Shown here piece after piece: positions 53,532 to 63,070 of a stretch of DNA of 64,000 nucleotides. The position numbers and the translations under genes were made by a program. The notes beneath the pieces were generated by a model. That model searched no databases. It was not told where the DNA came from and saw nothing but the letters and a program-made list of their open reading frames with translations. The stretch's first letter is position 1. Each line of letters opens with the position of its first letter. Source of the DNA: Kaistia soli DSM 19436 (GTDB lineage Bacteria > Pseudomonadota > Alphaproteobacteria > Rhizobiales > Kaistiaceae); assembly GCF_900129325.1 (NCBI RefSeq), contig NZ_FQUP01000003.1:620001-684000 (forward strand). The letters run 5' to 3'.

Positions 53532-54866
53532 ATGAGCGGTACTGGGGTTCGCCCTGCGACGGCGGCTGAAGGTCCGGCAGCGGCCGAGGATGGCCGCGTC
53601 CTTTTGGTCGTTGCGGCGATCGCCGCAGCATTCCTCCTGTTCGGCCTCATCGCTGACCGGCCCGGCGTGATCGCCACCGGCCTCTTCAAGATCCTGCTCG
53701 CGCGCGACACGCTGATCACGGACTATATTGGCGTCGGCGGCATGGGCGCCGCTTTCGTCAATGCCAGCCTGCTGACCTTGATCGGATGCCTGATCTACCG
53801 GATCGCGGGCGCCAAGATGACCGGCGGCGCCGTCGCCGCGCTGCTCTTGACGCTCGGCTTCGGGCTTTTCGGCAAGAACCTCCTGAATGTCTGGCCGATT
53901 ATCGGCGGCGTCTGGCTCTATTGCCGGGTCAAGGGCGAGCGGTTCGCCGCCCATGCCAATACCGCCTTCTTCGGCTGCGCGCTGGCGCCGATCTTCTCCG
54001 AGATCCTGTTCTCGACGACACTGCCCTTCACGGTGACGCTGCCGCTCGGCCTCGCCACCGGGCTCGTCATGGGTTTCGTGCTGGTGCCGGTCGCCGCACA
54101 GCTGTTCAAGGCGCATATGGGCTTCAGCCTCTACAATATGGGCTTCGCGGCTGGCGTTCTCGGCACGCTGGTGGTCGCGCTCTATCGGTCCTATGGCTTC
54201 GTGCCGGCCCCCGTCTTCATCTGGACGAGCGGCAACAATCTCTGGCTCGGCGTGTTCCTGTTCTTGATTTTCGCCGGGCTGGCGGCGGCAGGTTTCGCGA
54301 TGGATCGCGGCGCGCTCGGTGGTGTCCGGACGATCCTGGCGATGACGGGCCAGGCGCCGACCGACTTCATCGGCGCCGCGGGCCTTGGCGCGACGCTCGT
54401 CAATATGGGCGCGTCGGGCGCGCTCGGCACGGCCTATCTCCTCGTTGTCGGCGGGGATCTCAACGGCCCGACGATCGGCGCCATCATGACCATTGTCGGT
54501 TTCGCGGCCGCGGGAAAGCACCCTGGCAATATCTGGCCGGTGATGCTCGGCGTGTTCATCGGAACGCTCGCCAAGCCGTGGAACGCGGATATGCCGTCGC
54601 TTCAACTCGCCGCTCTGTTTGGCACGACGCTGGCGCCGATCGCCGGCCGCTTCGGCTGGCCTTGGGGCATCGTCGCCGGCTTCCTGCATTCCTCGGCGGC
54701 ACTCGCCGTCGGCGACCTGCATGGAGGCCTTGTGCTTTACAACAACGGCTTCGCGGCTGGCCTCGTCGCCTCGGTGCTCGCGCCGATCATCATCGCGTTT
54801 CGGCGCGAGAAGCCTGATGCGGCTAATGCTTCTCCGCCGGCCACGCCATCAGGAACAGCCAGGTGA
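53532..54866 (+). CDS. DUF1576-family multi-pass membrane protein
   Basis: Integral membrane protein of 444 residues with about ten hydrophobic segments. It consists of two related halves: DYIGVGGMGAAFVN (64-77) against DFIGAAGLGATLVN (278-291), GKNLLNVWPIIGGV against GKHPGNIWPVMLGV, LAPI against LAPI, and LYNMGFAAG (200-208) against LYNNGFAAG (402-410). The resemblance to DUF1576 proteins is good, but no function is known for them. GGGAGA precedes the ATG. Its last 44 bases overlap the end of the convergent urea transporter gene. Confidence 0.82.
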   Translation: MSGTGVRPATAAEGPAAAEDGRVLLVVAAIAAAFLLFGLIADRPGVIATGLFKILLARDTLITDYIGVGGMGAAFVNASLLTLIGCLIYRIAGAKMTGGAVAALLLTLGFGLFGKNLLNVWPIIGGVWLYCRVKGERFAAHANTAFFGCALAPIFSEILFSTTLPFTVTLPLGLATGLVMGFVLVPVAAQLFKAHMGFSLYNMGFAAGVLGTLVVALYRSYGFVPAPVFIWTSGNNLWLGVFLFLIFAGLAAAGFAMDRGALGGVRTILAMTGQAPTDFIGAAGLGATLVNMGASGALGTAYLLVVGGDLNGPTIGAIMTIVGFAAAGKHPGNIWPVMLGVFIGTLAKPWNADMPSLQLAALFGTTLAPIAGRFGWPWGIVAGFLHSSAALAVGDLHGGLVLYNNGFAAGLVASVLAPIIIAFRREKPDAANASPPATPSGTAR

Positions 54867-55806
54867 TCAGCACGAAAGGCATGGTCAGCGCCGGCAAGGC
54901 AACGGGCGCGAGTGCAGCGTTCAGCGCGACTTGGGCAATGACCGTGACGATGGTGGCGAAAGCGGCATAGCTGAGGTTGCGTGGCGCAGGTCTTGCGAAC
55001 ACGCAACCGAGCGCGACCGCAGTCAGCACGGGGCTGAAGCCGAGCAGGCCACCGGTGACGAGTTCGCTTTCGGCGCCGGCCAGATGCGCGACGATCACCG
55101 CGATCAAGGCGCCGGCCACCGCAAGCAACGCAGCAGGGATCGACGAGACAGCCAGGCCGGCCAGGAACAGCAGTGCCGCGACGAGGCTGTCCTTGAGGAA
55201 AACCTGGCTGATGCTCAGCGCAACTCCGCTGACGAAGTCGACGACGTGCAGCGGATCGGTCGCAACCATGACGGCCGGTGCCGTAACCGCGCCCGCGGGC
55301 AGGCCGGCGCCTGACACGCCGGCGAAGCCATGACTCGCGAGCAGGAAAAGCCAGCTGGTTGCGACGAAGGGGAATGTCAGGCCCGGAATGCCGTGCCCCG
55401 CCAGCCAACGCTGGGTCGCCAGCGTCGCGATGACGGACATGGCCGCGCCGAGGACCACGAAGACGACCAGCATCGGCCCCGGCGTCAGGAAGGTCGCCAG
55501 CGCGAGGCCCGTCAGCACGCCATTGAAGCCATAAAGGCCGGCTCGCCAGGCTGTCCTGTCGACGCCGACGACGAGTGCCGTGCCGGTCGACACGACAAGC
55601 GCGAGGACGCCGCAGATCGCAACAAAGGGCTGGCCCGTCGAGACTGCGCCCCAGATGATCGCGAGCAGGAAGAACAGCCCGGTCAGGGGATTGTCCTGAA
55701 ACATCACCTGGCCAAGCCCGCGTAGCGCGACGTCGACGAACCTGACCAATGGCGAGGCCGCTGCCGCGCGCTCGAACGCCTCGAGAAGGCTCGCCATCTC
55801 CGTCAT
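54823..55806 (-). CDS. Urea transporter (UT family)
   Basis: Membrane protein of 327 residues with about ten helices. The UT pattern is visible: QVMFQDNPLTGLFFLLAI near the start, LYGFNGVLTGLALATF in the first half and LLGFSPVLTAVALG in the second, reflecting the family's internal repeat and pore. It passes urea down its gradient. No urease or urea-degradation genes are nearby. It ends inside the DUF1576 gene and begins 143 bases from the FNR-type box that also faces cydA. Confidence 0.88.
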   Translation of the reverse strand: MTEMASLLEAFERAAAASPLVRFVDVALRGLGQVMFQDNPLTGLFFLLAIIWGAVSTGQPFVAICGVLALVVSTGTALVVGVDRTAWRAGLYGFNGVLTGLALATFLTPGPMLVVFVVLGAAMSVIATLATQRWLAGHGIPGLTFPFVATSWLFLLASHGFAGVSGAGLPAGAVTAPAVMVATDPLHVVDFVSGVALSISQVFLKDSLVAALLFLAGLAVSSIPAALLAVAGALIAVIVAHLAGAESELVTGGLLGFSPVLTAVALGCVFARPAPRNLSYAAFATIVTVIAQVALNAALAPVALPALTMPFVLITWLFLMAWPAEKH

Positions 55807-55948
55807 CCCCCCGTTTCCGACGCAGTCTGCAGCTGAACTTGCGGTTCGCCGGCTCCCCTTGCAAGCGCCGCGAGCTGACGACCGGGCTGCGACACGTCGT
55901 CCGCGCGCGCGCTATCGGCGCTCTGGCGCTGCGACATCCGCGCCAGGC

Positions 55949-55962
55949 TTGATTCTGATCAA
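55949..55962. promoter_or_regulatory. FNR/FixK-type box upstream of cydABX
   Basis: TTGATTCTGATCAA is a perfect TTGAT-N4-ATCAA site, centred about 61 bases before the cydA start. FNR, Anr and FixK proteins bind this sequence and activate cytochrome bd genes when oxygen is low. It could also affect the divergent urea transporter. Confidence 0.8.
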
Positions 55963-56016
55963 GATCGCCTGATGAAACGCGTGTCAGCGTCGATCATCAC
56001 GTTTCGAGGATCGCCC

Positions 56017-57603
56017 ATGTTCGACATCGACGTCGTCACGCTGTCACGGCTGCAATTCGCCGCCACGGCCATGTACCACTTCCTGTTCGTTCCCCTGACG
56101 CTCGGGCTGTCGTTCCTGATCGCCATCATGGAGAGCGTCTATGTCATGACGGGGCGCGACATCTGGCGACGGATGACGCTGTTCTGGGGAACGCTGTTCG
56201 GCATCAACTTCGCCATGGGCGTCGCCACGGGCGTCGTCATGGAATTCCAGTTCGGCATGAACTGGTCCTACTACAGTCACTATGTCGGCGACATTTTCGG
56301 CGCGCCGCTGGCGATCGAGGGCCTCATGGCCTTCTTCCTCGAGGCGACCTTCATCGGCATGTTCTTCTTCGGCTGGGATCGCCTGCCGAAAGTCGGACAT
56401 CTCGCGGTCACCTGGCTGGTTGCCTTCGGCGCCAACTTCTCAGCGCTCTGGATCCTCATCGCCAATGGCTGGATGCAGAACCCCGTCGGCGGCGTGTTCA
56501 ATCCGGACACGATGCGGATGGAGATCAGCGACTTCATGGCCGTGATCTTCAATCCGGTCGCGCAAGCGAAGTTCGTCCACACGGTCAGCGCCGGCTACGT
56601 CGCAGGCTCGGTCTTCGTGATCGCGGTCAGCGCATGGTTCCTGCTGCGGGGCCGGCATATCGAATTCGCCAAACGCTCCATGGCAGTCGCCGCCAGCTTC
56701 GGCCTCGCCGCGTCGCTCTCCGTCGTCGTGCTCGGCGATGAGAGCGGCTATCTCGCGACCGAGAACCAGAAGATGAAGGTCGCGGCGATGGAGGCCATGT
56801 GGCACACCGAGCCCGCGCCCGCCGCAATCAACCTCATCGCCTTCCCCGACATGGCGAAGCAAGACAACAGCTTCTCCATCTCAATCCCCTATCTGCTCGG
56901 CATCATCGGCACGCGCTCGCTGAGCCAGGAACTGCCGGGCATCGTCAACCTCGTCGACAATGCCAAGGTCAAGATCCGCAACGGCATCACGGCCTATACC
57001 GCGCTGCAGAAGATCCGCGCCGACAAGAACGACGCCGTGGCGCGCGCCACCTTCAGCGAGACCTGGAAGGACCTCGGCTATGGCCTGCTTCTCAAGCTGC
57101 ATCGTCCTGACATCGAGAACGCAACCGAGGCCGACATCACGGCGGCGGCCAACGAAACCATTCCGGACGTGCCCGTGCTGTTCTGGGCCTTCCGCATCAT
57201 GGTCGGACTCGGCTTCTACCTGATCGGATTCTTCGTCGTCGCTTTCTGGACGGCGTCCAGGCATCGCCTCGGAGACAAGCGCTGGATGCTGTGGGTGGCG
57301 CTGCTCAGCCTGCCGCTGCCCTGGGTCGCGATCGAGGTCGGCTGGATCGTCGCCGAGTTCGGCCGCCAGCCCTGGATCATCGAAGGCGTGCTGCCGACCT
57401 TCTACGCCGCCTCCGGCCTCACCCTCGTCGACCTCTCGATCAGCCTGGCGATCTTCCTGGTCCTCTACACCAGCCTCGCCATCGTCGAGGTCTACCTGAT
57501 GGTCCACGCGATCAAGAAGGGACCTTCGTCGGCCGAGCCGGTGGAGCCGCAGGGCGGCACCATCCTTCCCGAAGCGGCATTCGCCGGTCCGCAGCAGCAC
57601 TAG
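56017..57603 (+). CDS. cydA: Cytochrome bd ubiquinol oxidase subunit I
   Basis: Haem-bearing subunit of 528 residues with nine helices that oxidises ubiquinol and reduces oxygen to water. H21 in [10 protein letters not shown] ligates haem; [25 protein letters not shown] and GRQPW are all conserved. Length and the segment from about 250 to 380 indicate the long Q-loop form. I chose the ATG at 56017 after AGGA; 15 upstream codons are unlike the family. cydB follows after 13 bases. Confidence 0.96.
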   Translation: MFDIDVVTLSRLQFAATAMYHFLFVPLTLGLSFLIAIMESVYVMTGRDIWRRMTLFWGTLFGINFAMGVATGVVMEFQFGMNWSYYSHYVGDIFGAPLAIEGLMAFFLEATFIGMFFFGWDRLPKVGHLAVTWLVAFGANFSALWILIANGWMQNPVGGVFNPDTMRMEISDFMAVIFNPVAQAKFVHTVSAGYVAGSVFVIAVSAWFLLRGRHIEFAKRSMAVAASFGLAASLSVVVLGDESGYLATENQKMKVAAMEAMWHTEPAPAAINLIAFPDMAKQDNSFSISIPYLLGIIGTRSLSQELPGIVNLVDNAKVKIRNGITAYTALQKIRADKNDAVARATFSETWKDLGYGLLLKLHRPDIENATEADITAAANETIPDVPVLFWAFRIMVGLGFYLIGFFVVAFWTASRHRLGDKRWMLWVALLSLPLPWVAIEVGWIVAEFGRQPWIIEGVLPTFYAASGLTLVDLSISLAIFLVLYTSLAIVEVYLMVHAIKKGPSSAEPVEPQGGTILPEAAFAGPQQH

Positions 57604-57616
57604 TGGAGCACAGACG

Positions 57617-58768
57617 ATGATTCCCTTCGTTCCTCTCGATTACGAGACGCTGCGGCTCATCTGGTGGCTGCTGCTTGGCGTGCTGCTGATCGGCTTCGCC
57701 ATCATGGACGGCTTCGACCTCGGCGTCGGCGCCCTGCTGCCCTTCGTCGCCCGCAATGACGATGAGCGACGCATCGTGATCAACAGCATCGGCCCGGTCT
57801 GGGAAGGCAACCAGGTCTGGCTGATCCTCGGCGGCGGCGCCATCTTCGCCGCATGGCCGACGCTCTATGCCATATCCTTCTCGGGCTTCTATCTCGCCAT
57901 GATGGTGATCCTCATCGCCATCATCCTGCGCCCGGTCGGCTTCAAATACCGCAGCAAGCTCGCCGATCCGCGTTGGCGGGAGACGTGGGATTGGGCGCTG
58001 TTCGTCGGCGGCTTCATTCCAGCGCTGATCTTCGGTGTCGCGGTCGGCAATGTCCTGCGCGGCGTTCCCTTCCGCTTCGACGACTCGCTGCGCCCGTTCT
58101 ATGAGGGCGGCTTCTTTGGCCTCTTGATGCCGTTCGCATTGCTGGCCGGGCTTGTCAGCCTGTCCATGCTGGTTGCTCACGGCGCCTCGATGGTGATGCT
58201 GAAGACCAGCGGCGCCATCTTCGAACGGGCCCGCATCTATGGCAGCTATGCGGCGCTCGCGACCATCGTCCTGTTTGCGCTCGGCGGCGTCTGGGTAGCG
58301 CTCGGGCTCGAGGGCTATGTCGTTACCAGCCTGCAGGACGTCGCCGGGCCTTCCAATCCGCTCGCCAAGACGGTGGTGCGGCAGTCCGGCGCCTGGATCG
58401 CCAACTACGGCGCTCATCCCTGGATGATCATCGCCCCGATGCTCGGCTTCCTCGGCAGCGCCATTGCCCTCCTCGCTTATGCGCGCCGGCTTGCGGGCCT
58501 CGCCTTCATCGGCACGGCGGCGGCGATCACCGGCATCATCTCCACTGCCGGCTTGTCGCTGTTCCCCTTCCTGCTTCCGTCCTCGCTCGATCCGAACGCC
58601 AGCCTCACCGTCTGGGACGCCTCGTCCTCGCATCTGACGCTGTGGATCATGCTGTTGGCGACCCTGATCTTCCTGCCGATCGTCCTCGTCTATACCGGCT
58701 TCGTCTACCGCGTGATGCGCGGCAAGGTGACGACGGAAGGCCTCGGCCGAAACCCCAACGCCTACTGA
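57617..58768 (+). CDS. cydB: Cytochrome bd ubiquinol oxidase subunit II
   Basis: Membrane subunit of 383 residues, the usual length, with [14 protein letters not shown] near the first helix, [23 protein letters not shown] and [10 protein letters not shown]. It supports the haem subunit and forms the oxygen-facing side of the dimer. It is followed after 18 bases by the tiny cydX. Confidence 0.96.
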   Translation: MIPFVPLDYETLRLIWWLLLGVLLIGFAIMDGFDLGVGALLPFVARNDDERRIVINSIGPVWEGNQVWLILGGGAIFAAWPTLYAISFSGFYLAMMVILIAIILRPVGFKYRSKLADPRWRETWDWALFVGGFIPALIFGVAVGNVLRGVPFRFDDSLRPFYEGGFFGLLMPFALLAGLVSLSMLVAHGASMVMLKTSGAIFERARIYGSYAALATIVLFALGGVWVALGLEGYVVTSLQDVAGPSNPLAKTVVRQSGAWIANYGAHPWMIIAPMLGFLGSAIALLAYARRLAGLAFIGTAAAITGIISTAGLSLFPFLLPSSLDPNASLTVWDASSSHLTLWIMLLATLIFLPIVLVYTGFVYRVMRGKVTTEGLGRNPNAY

Positions 58769-58786
58769 AAGTGGAGCAACGGCACC

Positions 58787-58924
58787 ATGTGGTACTTCTC
58801 CTGGATCCTCGGCATCAGCCTCGCCTGCGCTTTCGCGATCTTGAATGCGATGTGGTACGAGATGCGCGATGACACCCGCGCCGGCCGCCAGCCGGCCCGC
58901 GCGCCCGCGCCGAAGCGTCGCTGA
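58787..58924 (+). CDS. cydX: Cytochrome bd small subunit CydX
   Basis: One-helix protein of 45 residues beginning MWYFSWILGISLACAFAILNA, the hallmark of CydX/YbgT, followed by MWYEM and a basic tail. It stabilises the haem site of cytochrome bd. GGAG lies nine bases before the ATG. Its position right after cydB and before the operon terminator confirms it. Confidence 0.92.
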   Translation: MWYFSWILGISLACAFAILNAMWYEMRDDTRAGRQPARAPAPKRR

Positions 58925-58967
58925 CGGACACCTTCCGGCGGCCCGCCGCTCGCCGGGAGGTCGACTG

Positions 58968-58997
58968 GCCCGCCGCATTCTTCGCGGCGGGCTTTTT
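58968..58997 (+). terminator. Intrinsic terminator of cydABX
   Basis: GCCCGCCGC and GCGGCGGGC form a 9-base-pair stem around a 7-base loop and are followed by TTTTT. It lies 43 bases after the cydX stop. Confidence 0.88.
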
Positions 58998-59023
58998 CAT
59001 GCCCGTCGACAGAACAAGCCTGC

Positions 59024-60043
59024 CTATTCGAAGAAGCCGAGCCGGCGCAGCAGATAAAGCACGAAGGCCGATGCGCCCCCGGCGATCGCCACCGCCACCA
59101 TGGTGCCGTGACCGCCCTGCTCGAGCCAGAGGTCGCTGGTGTTCATGCCGAAAATGCCGGTGACCAGCGTCGCCGGCATCAGCATCGCGGTCAGGATCGA
59201 CAGCACATAGAGATGGCGATTGGTGTTATTGGCAATCTTCGCTGCGATCTCGTCCTGCAGGAAGCGCGCCCGATCCTGGATTTCCAGCACCTCCTGATCG
59301 AGCGCCTCGATGCGACGAAACAGCCGCTCCGCTGCGGCTCGCGAGCCGGCCTGGATCTCGTTGTCCTCGTGCTCCTCGGCGAAATGCCTCAAAATACCGC
59401 GAAAGCCGGCGAGTTGCCGCCGGAGGCGGACCGCCGTCCGCCGAAGCGGGGCGAGCCGCCGCGCCTCATCATGCAACCGGTCGTCCAGAACGCGGTCCTC
59501 GATCGAATCGGCTGTCAGTCGAAGATCGCGCAGGGTTTCCGAGATGGCGCGCAGGACCTGCGCGATCATCAGCTCGAAGAGCGCCACAGGCCCGCCGACG
59601 AGATGGCCGGCATCGATGCGGCCGCGCATCAGAGCAGCGGAACGCACCGGATGACGACGCCCGGAAATCAGGAACCCGTCCCCAAGCACAAAGCGCATCG
59701 GCGCCGCGCGCAACGTGTCGTCATCGGGATCCTGGATCGTGTCGATGAATACGCCCCAGACCGCCGCCTCGTCGCATTCGAGCAGCGCCGTCTCATCGGT
59801 CGCCAGAAGCACGGCCCGCGCCGCCGCAGGCAAGCCCGACGTCTTGTCGATCCAGTCGCGCACCAGCCGGTCCACCAGATCGAGATGCAGCCAGAGAAAG
59901 CCGTCATTCGGGTCGAATAGCTCGAATGGCTCGTCGACAGGCCGCGCATGCGCCCGACCGGTCGGGTCGAAGCGATAGAGCCAGATCACGCCGGTGGGTG
60001 GACGTCCGGACGGGGGCGGTTGGTTGGGGTTCGGCACGGTCAT
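59024..60043 (-). CDS. CorA/ZntB-family divalent metal transporter
   Basis: Membrane protein of 339 residues. A long cytosolic alpha/beta and helical region is followed by two C-terminal helices with GMN (in TGIFGMN), the pore signature of the CorA family, and RLGFFE at the end. The short N-terminus and IDT-QDPDDD stretches favour the ZntB group, which moves Zn2+, over CorA proper. I chose MTVPNPNQ at 60043; an upstream ATG adds 22 unlike residues. Confidence 0.87.
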   Translation of the reverse strand: MTVPNPNQPPPSGRPPTGVIWLYRFDPTGRAHARPVDEPFELFDPNDGFLWLHLDLVDRLVRDWIDKTSGLPAAARAVLLATDETALLECDEAAVWGVFIDTIQDPDDDTLRAAPMRFVLGDGFLISGRRHPVRSAALMRGRIDAGHLVGGPVALFELMIAQVLRAISETLRDLRLTADSIEDRVLDDRLHDEARRLAPLRRTAVRLRRQLAGFRGILRHFAEEHEDNEIQAGSRAAAERLFRRIEALDQEVLEIQDRARFLQDEIAAKIANNTNRHLYVLSILTAMLMPATLVTGIFGMNTSDLWLEQGGHGTMVAVAIAGGASAFVLYLLRRLGFFE

Positions 60044-60184
60044 GGCGGCATTGTTTGAAAGGCAGGCGCGGGACACGGAAAAACGTGATCCGGCCAGCTT
60101 CGCTGGCACAAAAGCACAAAACCGGCGAACAATTCATGACGGGCGATGGCGATGGGCGCGGCGCCGTTCGGCCGCCGCGGAAAC

Positions 60185-61369
60185 CTAGGGAACCCGCGTC
60201 TTTTCGGCGATCGCGGCGAGCACGGTATCGGCCGCCACATGTTCCGCCGGAACCCCATGCGTGCTCATCAGCGCATCGAGGCGGGCGAAGCGGGCAAGTT
60301 GGTCGGCCCGCGCTGGGCCGTCGGCGAGCAGCGGCAGCAGCGCTTCAGCGAGCGGACCCGGCGCGCAATCCTCCTGCAGGAGTTCCGGCACCGCCACCTC
60401 ACCGAGGATGATGTTCGGCAGGATCACGGTCGGGGTCGTCAGTACCCGGCGGGCGATGAAGGCCTCCCAGGCGGGAACGCGATAGGCCCCGACGGTCGGC
60501 ACGCCGGCGAGCGCCAGTTCAAGTGTCACCGTCCCCGACGCCGCCAGCGCCCCGCGCGCCGTGCGGAAGGCGGCCTGCTTGGCTTCTTCGCCGACGACGA
60601 TGCGCGGCCTCACGGGCCAGTCCGCCGTTGCGGCATGCAGCGCCTCTTCAAGGCGCGGCAATGTCGGAAGCACCACCTCCACGTCCTGACCGGCGGCCAC
60701 CAGACGGCCGAGCGCTTTGCCGAAAATCGGCGACAGAGCCGCGACCTCGCGCCTGCGACTACCCGGCAAGACCAGCAGCCGAGGCGGCTGGCTGTCACGG
60801 CGCAGGATCTCATCGGGGCCTGGACGAAGGCGCCCCAGCTCACCCAGCAAGGGATGGCCGACATAGGTCGTCGGCGGCCCACCGAGCCGCGCCATTACCG
60901 CCGGCTCGAACGGGAAGAGCGCAAGCACATGATCGATGACGCCGCGCATCGCCCGCGCCCTGCCCGGTCGCCAAGCCCAGACCGTCGGCGCAACATATTT
61001 GACGATCGGCAGGAACGGCAGGCGCCGCCGCACGCGCGCCGCGACGCGATGAGTGAAGTCGGGCGCATCGACAAGCAAGAGGACATCCGGCGGATCGGCG
61101 AGGATTGCTCCGACAGTCTCGCGCATCCGGCCAAGCAGCTTTGGCAGCTTGCCGACCACTTCCCCGATGCCGATGGCCGTCAGGTCATCCATCGGGAAGA
61201 GGCTCTGCAGTCCGGCCGCCGTCATCCGAGAGCCACCGACGCCTCGAAAGGCGGCACCACCCGGCGCCCGCTCCGCAAGCGCGCCCATCAACGGGCCGCC
61301 CAGCGCATCGCCCGATTCCTCGCCTGCAAGGATGAACACACGAAGCGGCCGCGCCGTCGGCAGAATCAT
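60185..61369 (-). CDS. lpxB: Lipid-A-disaccharide synthase
   Basis: GT19 enzyme of 394 residues joining UDP-2,3-diacyl-sugar to lipid X to form the lipid A disaccharide on the inner face of the inner membrane. It shows LAGEESGDALGG at the start, VDAPDF, APTVWAWRPGR, YVGHPLL, LPGSRRREV and ASGTVTLELAL. It overlaps lpxI by four bases and ends the visible operon. Confidence 0.95.
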   Translation of the reverse strand: MILPTARPLRVFILAGEESGDALGGPLMGALAERAPGGAAFRGVGGSRMTAAGLQSLFPMDDLTAIGIGEVVGKLPKLLGRMRETVGAILADPPDVLLLVDAPDFTHRVAARVRRRLPFLPIVKYVAPTVWAWRPGRARAMRGVIDHVLALFPFEPAVMARLGGPPTTYVGHPLLGELGRLRPGPDEILRRDSQPPRLLVLPGSRRREVAALSPIFGKALGRLVAAGQDVEVVLPTLPRLEEALHAATADWPVRPRIVVGEEAKQAAFRTARGALAASGTVTLELALAGVPTVGAYRVPAWEAFIARRVLTTPTVILPNIILGEVAVPELLQEDCAPGPLAEALLPLLADGPARADQLARFARLDALMSTHGVPAEHVAADTVLAAIAEKTRVP

Positions 61370-62238
61370 GAGTCCAGCCCGACGATGAAGAGACCTATTT
61401 CGTCGGCGAGGCGGATCATCTCGGCGGCATCCACAGCCATGACGCCGCCCGCCTCGACGGCGACGCCGGCAAGGCCAGCCGCGGCAGCACCTTCGATTGT
61501 CTTGAGACCGACCGAAGGCAGATCGAGCCGCCTGTCCTGGCCAGGTTTCGGCGCCTTGACGAGAACGCCCGTGCGCGCCGGCAAGCGGACGCGGCCGATC
61601 GCGCGCAGATGGCCGCAGCGTTCGAGCATCAGATCGGTTCCCTCCGCCGCCTCGACCGCCTGCACGTGGCGCTCCGCCACAACGACGCCCTGCCCCACAT
61701 CGAACGGACCGAGTGTCCGCACCAGATCAAGACCGATCCGTGCGTCCTCGGCATCCGAAGGGCGCATCGCGACACGGCCGAGCTGGCCGGCAGGCAGCAA
61801 GAGATCCGGCGCAATCTCGTGGGCGCCAACAAGTTGAAAGCCCTGCTCCTCGAAGAAGCCGCCAACGCGCGAAAGCAGGTGATCATCGCCGCCGCGCAGC
61901 GCCGCAACGAAGCGCGGCAGCACGCGCAGCATCGTCCAGTCGGGCCGGAGGCTCAGCAGGCGCGGCCGGAAGACATAGCCCAGCATGACGACCTGCCGGC
62001 AGCCATAGCGGCGGAGCGTCGCAATCGCCGCGCCGACGGCGCCAAGGCTCAGCCATTCGGCCGGCAGCCCGGAGCGCGTTACGGCATCGGGATCGGCATA
62101 GCCCCGCAGCGGCAACAGCACGACCTTTCGACCGTCGCGGACGGCCGATTCGGCGACGGCAAAGGGAAAGGCGCCGCCGCCGCATATGATGCCGAGCGGC
62201 GCGGCTGCAAGATCGGATCCCGACGCGGCCGACGTCAC
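61366..62238 (-). CDS. lpxI: UDP-2,3-diacylglucosamine pyrophosphatase LpxI (GTG start)
   Basis: Enzyme of 290 residues that makes lipid X from UDP-diacylglucosamine; alphaproteobacteria use it instead of LpxH. It shows LGIICGGGAFPFAVAES at the start, MLGYVFRP, DDHLLSRV and GRVAMRPSDAEDARIG. The first in-frame codon that avoids lpxA is the GTG at 62238, preceded by GAGG, which leaves a ten-base gap to lpxA. A longer ATG frame would overlap lpxA and is rejected. Confidence 0.93.
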   Translation of the reverse strand: MTSAASGSDLAAAPLGIICGGGAFPFAVAESAVRDGRKVVLLPLRGYADPDAVTRSGLPAEWLSLGAVGAAIATLRRYGCRQVVMLGYVFRPRLLSLRPDWTMLRVLPRFVAALRGGDDHLLSRVGGFFEEQGFQLVGAHEIAPDLLLPAGQLGRVAMRPSDAEDARIGLDLVRTLGPFDVGQGVVVAERHVQAVEAAEGTDLMLERCGHLRAIGRVRLPARTGVLVKAPKPGQDRRLDLPSVGLKTIEGAAAAGLAGVAVEAGGVMAVDAAEMIRLADEIGLFIVGLDS

Positions 62239-62248
62239 GGCCCGCGCC

Positions 62249-63061
62249 TCAGCTTTCGTCGTCGTGATGCTCGGAAGCGCTGCGCGGAACGGTAATGCGT
62301 CGCTTGCCGCGCTGCCGGATGAACTCGACGATATGCATGACGTTTTCATCGGCCGCATAACGCTCTGCGACCGTCTCGACGCGGTCGACGAAATAGCCGG
62401 GGCCGAAGAACAGGTCGCGATAGGCGGCGCGCAGGCTCTGGATCTGCGGCCGCGAGAACCCGCGTCGCTTCATGCCGATGATGTTGAGTCCGCCCAGCCC
62501 TTCAGCGCCCTCGCGGATCGCGCCGAACGGGATGATGTCGCGCCAGACGGGGCAAAGCCCGCCGACGATCGCATGATCGCCGATGCGCACGAACTGATGC
62601 AGGGCGCAAAGACCGCCCATGAAGACATTGTTGCCAATGGTGACGTGGCCACCCATCGTCGCGCAATTGGCGAGGATGACGTCGTTGCCGAGGGTGCAGT
62701 CATGCGCGACATGAACGCCGGTCATCAGGAAGCAGCGATCGCCGATCTTCGTCTCGCGCGCGCCGACCGAACCGAAGTTGATCGTCACATTCTCGCGGAT
62801 GACGCAGTCGGCACCGATCGAGATCGTGCCCGGCTCGCCATTGTAATGCACCGATTGCGGCGTACCGCCGATCGAGGCGAAGGGGCTGACGACGGTTTTC
62901 GCGCCGATCGTGGTATGGGCTGAAACCGAGACATGGTTGCGAAGCTCGACGCCGTCGCCGAGGACGACATCACGTCCGACAAAGGCGAATGCACCGATGC
63001 TCACATCGGCGCCAAGCTTGGCGCCGTCTTCGATCACCGCCGAGGGATGGATGGTGGACAT
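62249..63061 (-). CDS. lpxA: UDP-N-acetylglucosamine acyltransferase
   Basis: Enzyme of 270 residues that adds the first 3-hydroxyacyl chain in lipid A synthesis. The left-handed beta-helix hexapeptide repeats fill the first 190 residues. The catalytic histidine lies in GVHVAHDCTLGN, and NIIGMKRRGFSR is the usual C-terminal start. If the GnnA/GnnB pair works, LpxA could use UDP-GlcNAc3N and make an amide bond. The C-terminal tail after ITVPRS is acidic and species-specific. Confidence 0.95.
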   Translation of the reverse strand: MSTIHPSAVIEDGAKLGADVSIGAFAFVGRDVVLGDGVELRNHVSVSAHTTIGAKTVVSPFASIGGTPQSVHYNGEPGTISIGADCVIRENVTINFGSVGARETKIGDRCFLMTGVHVAHDCTLGNDVILANCATMGGHVTIGNNVFMGGLCALHQFVRIGDHAIVGGLCPVWRDIIPFGAIREGAEGLGGLNIIGMKRRGFSRPQIQSLRAAYRDLFFGPGYFVDRVETVAERYAADENVMHIVEFIRQRGKRRITVPRSASEHHDDES

Positions 63062-63070
63062 GGAACTCCG

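Noticed and set aside
53304-54722. Upstream extension of the cydD frame through the DUF1576 gene
   Set aside because: The extension has no similarity to CydD, and DUF1576 on the other strand has clear membrane and repeat structure.
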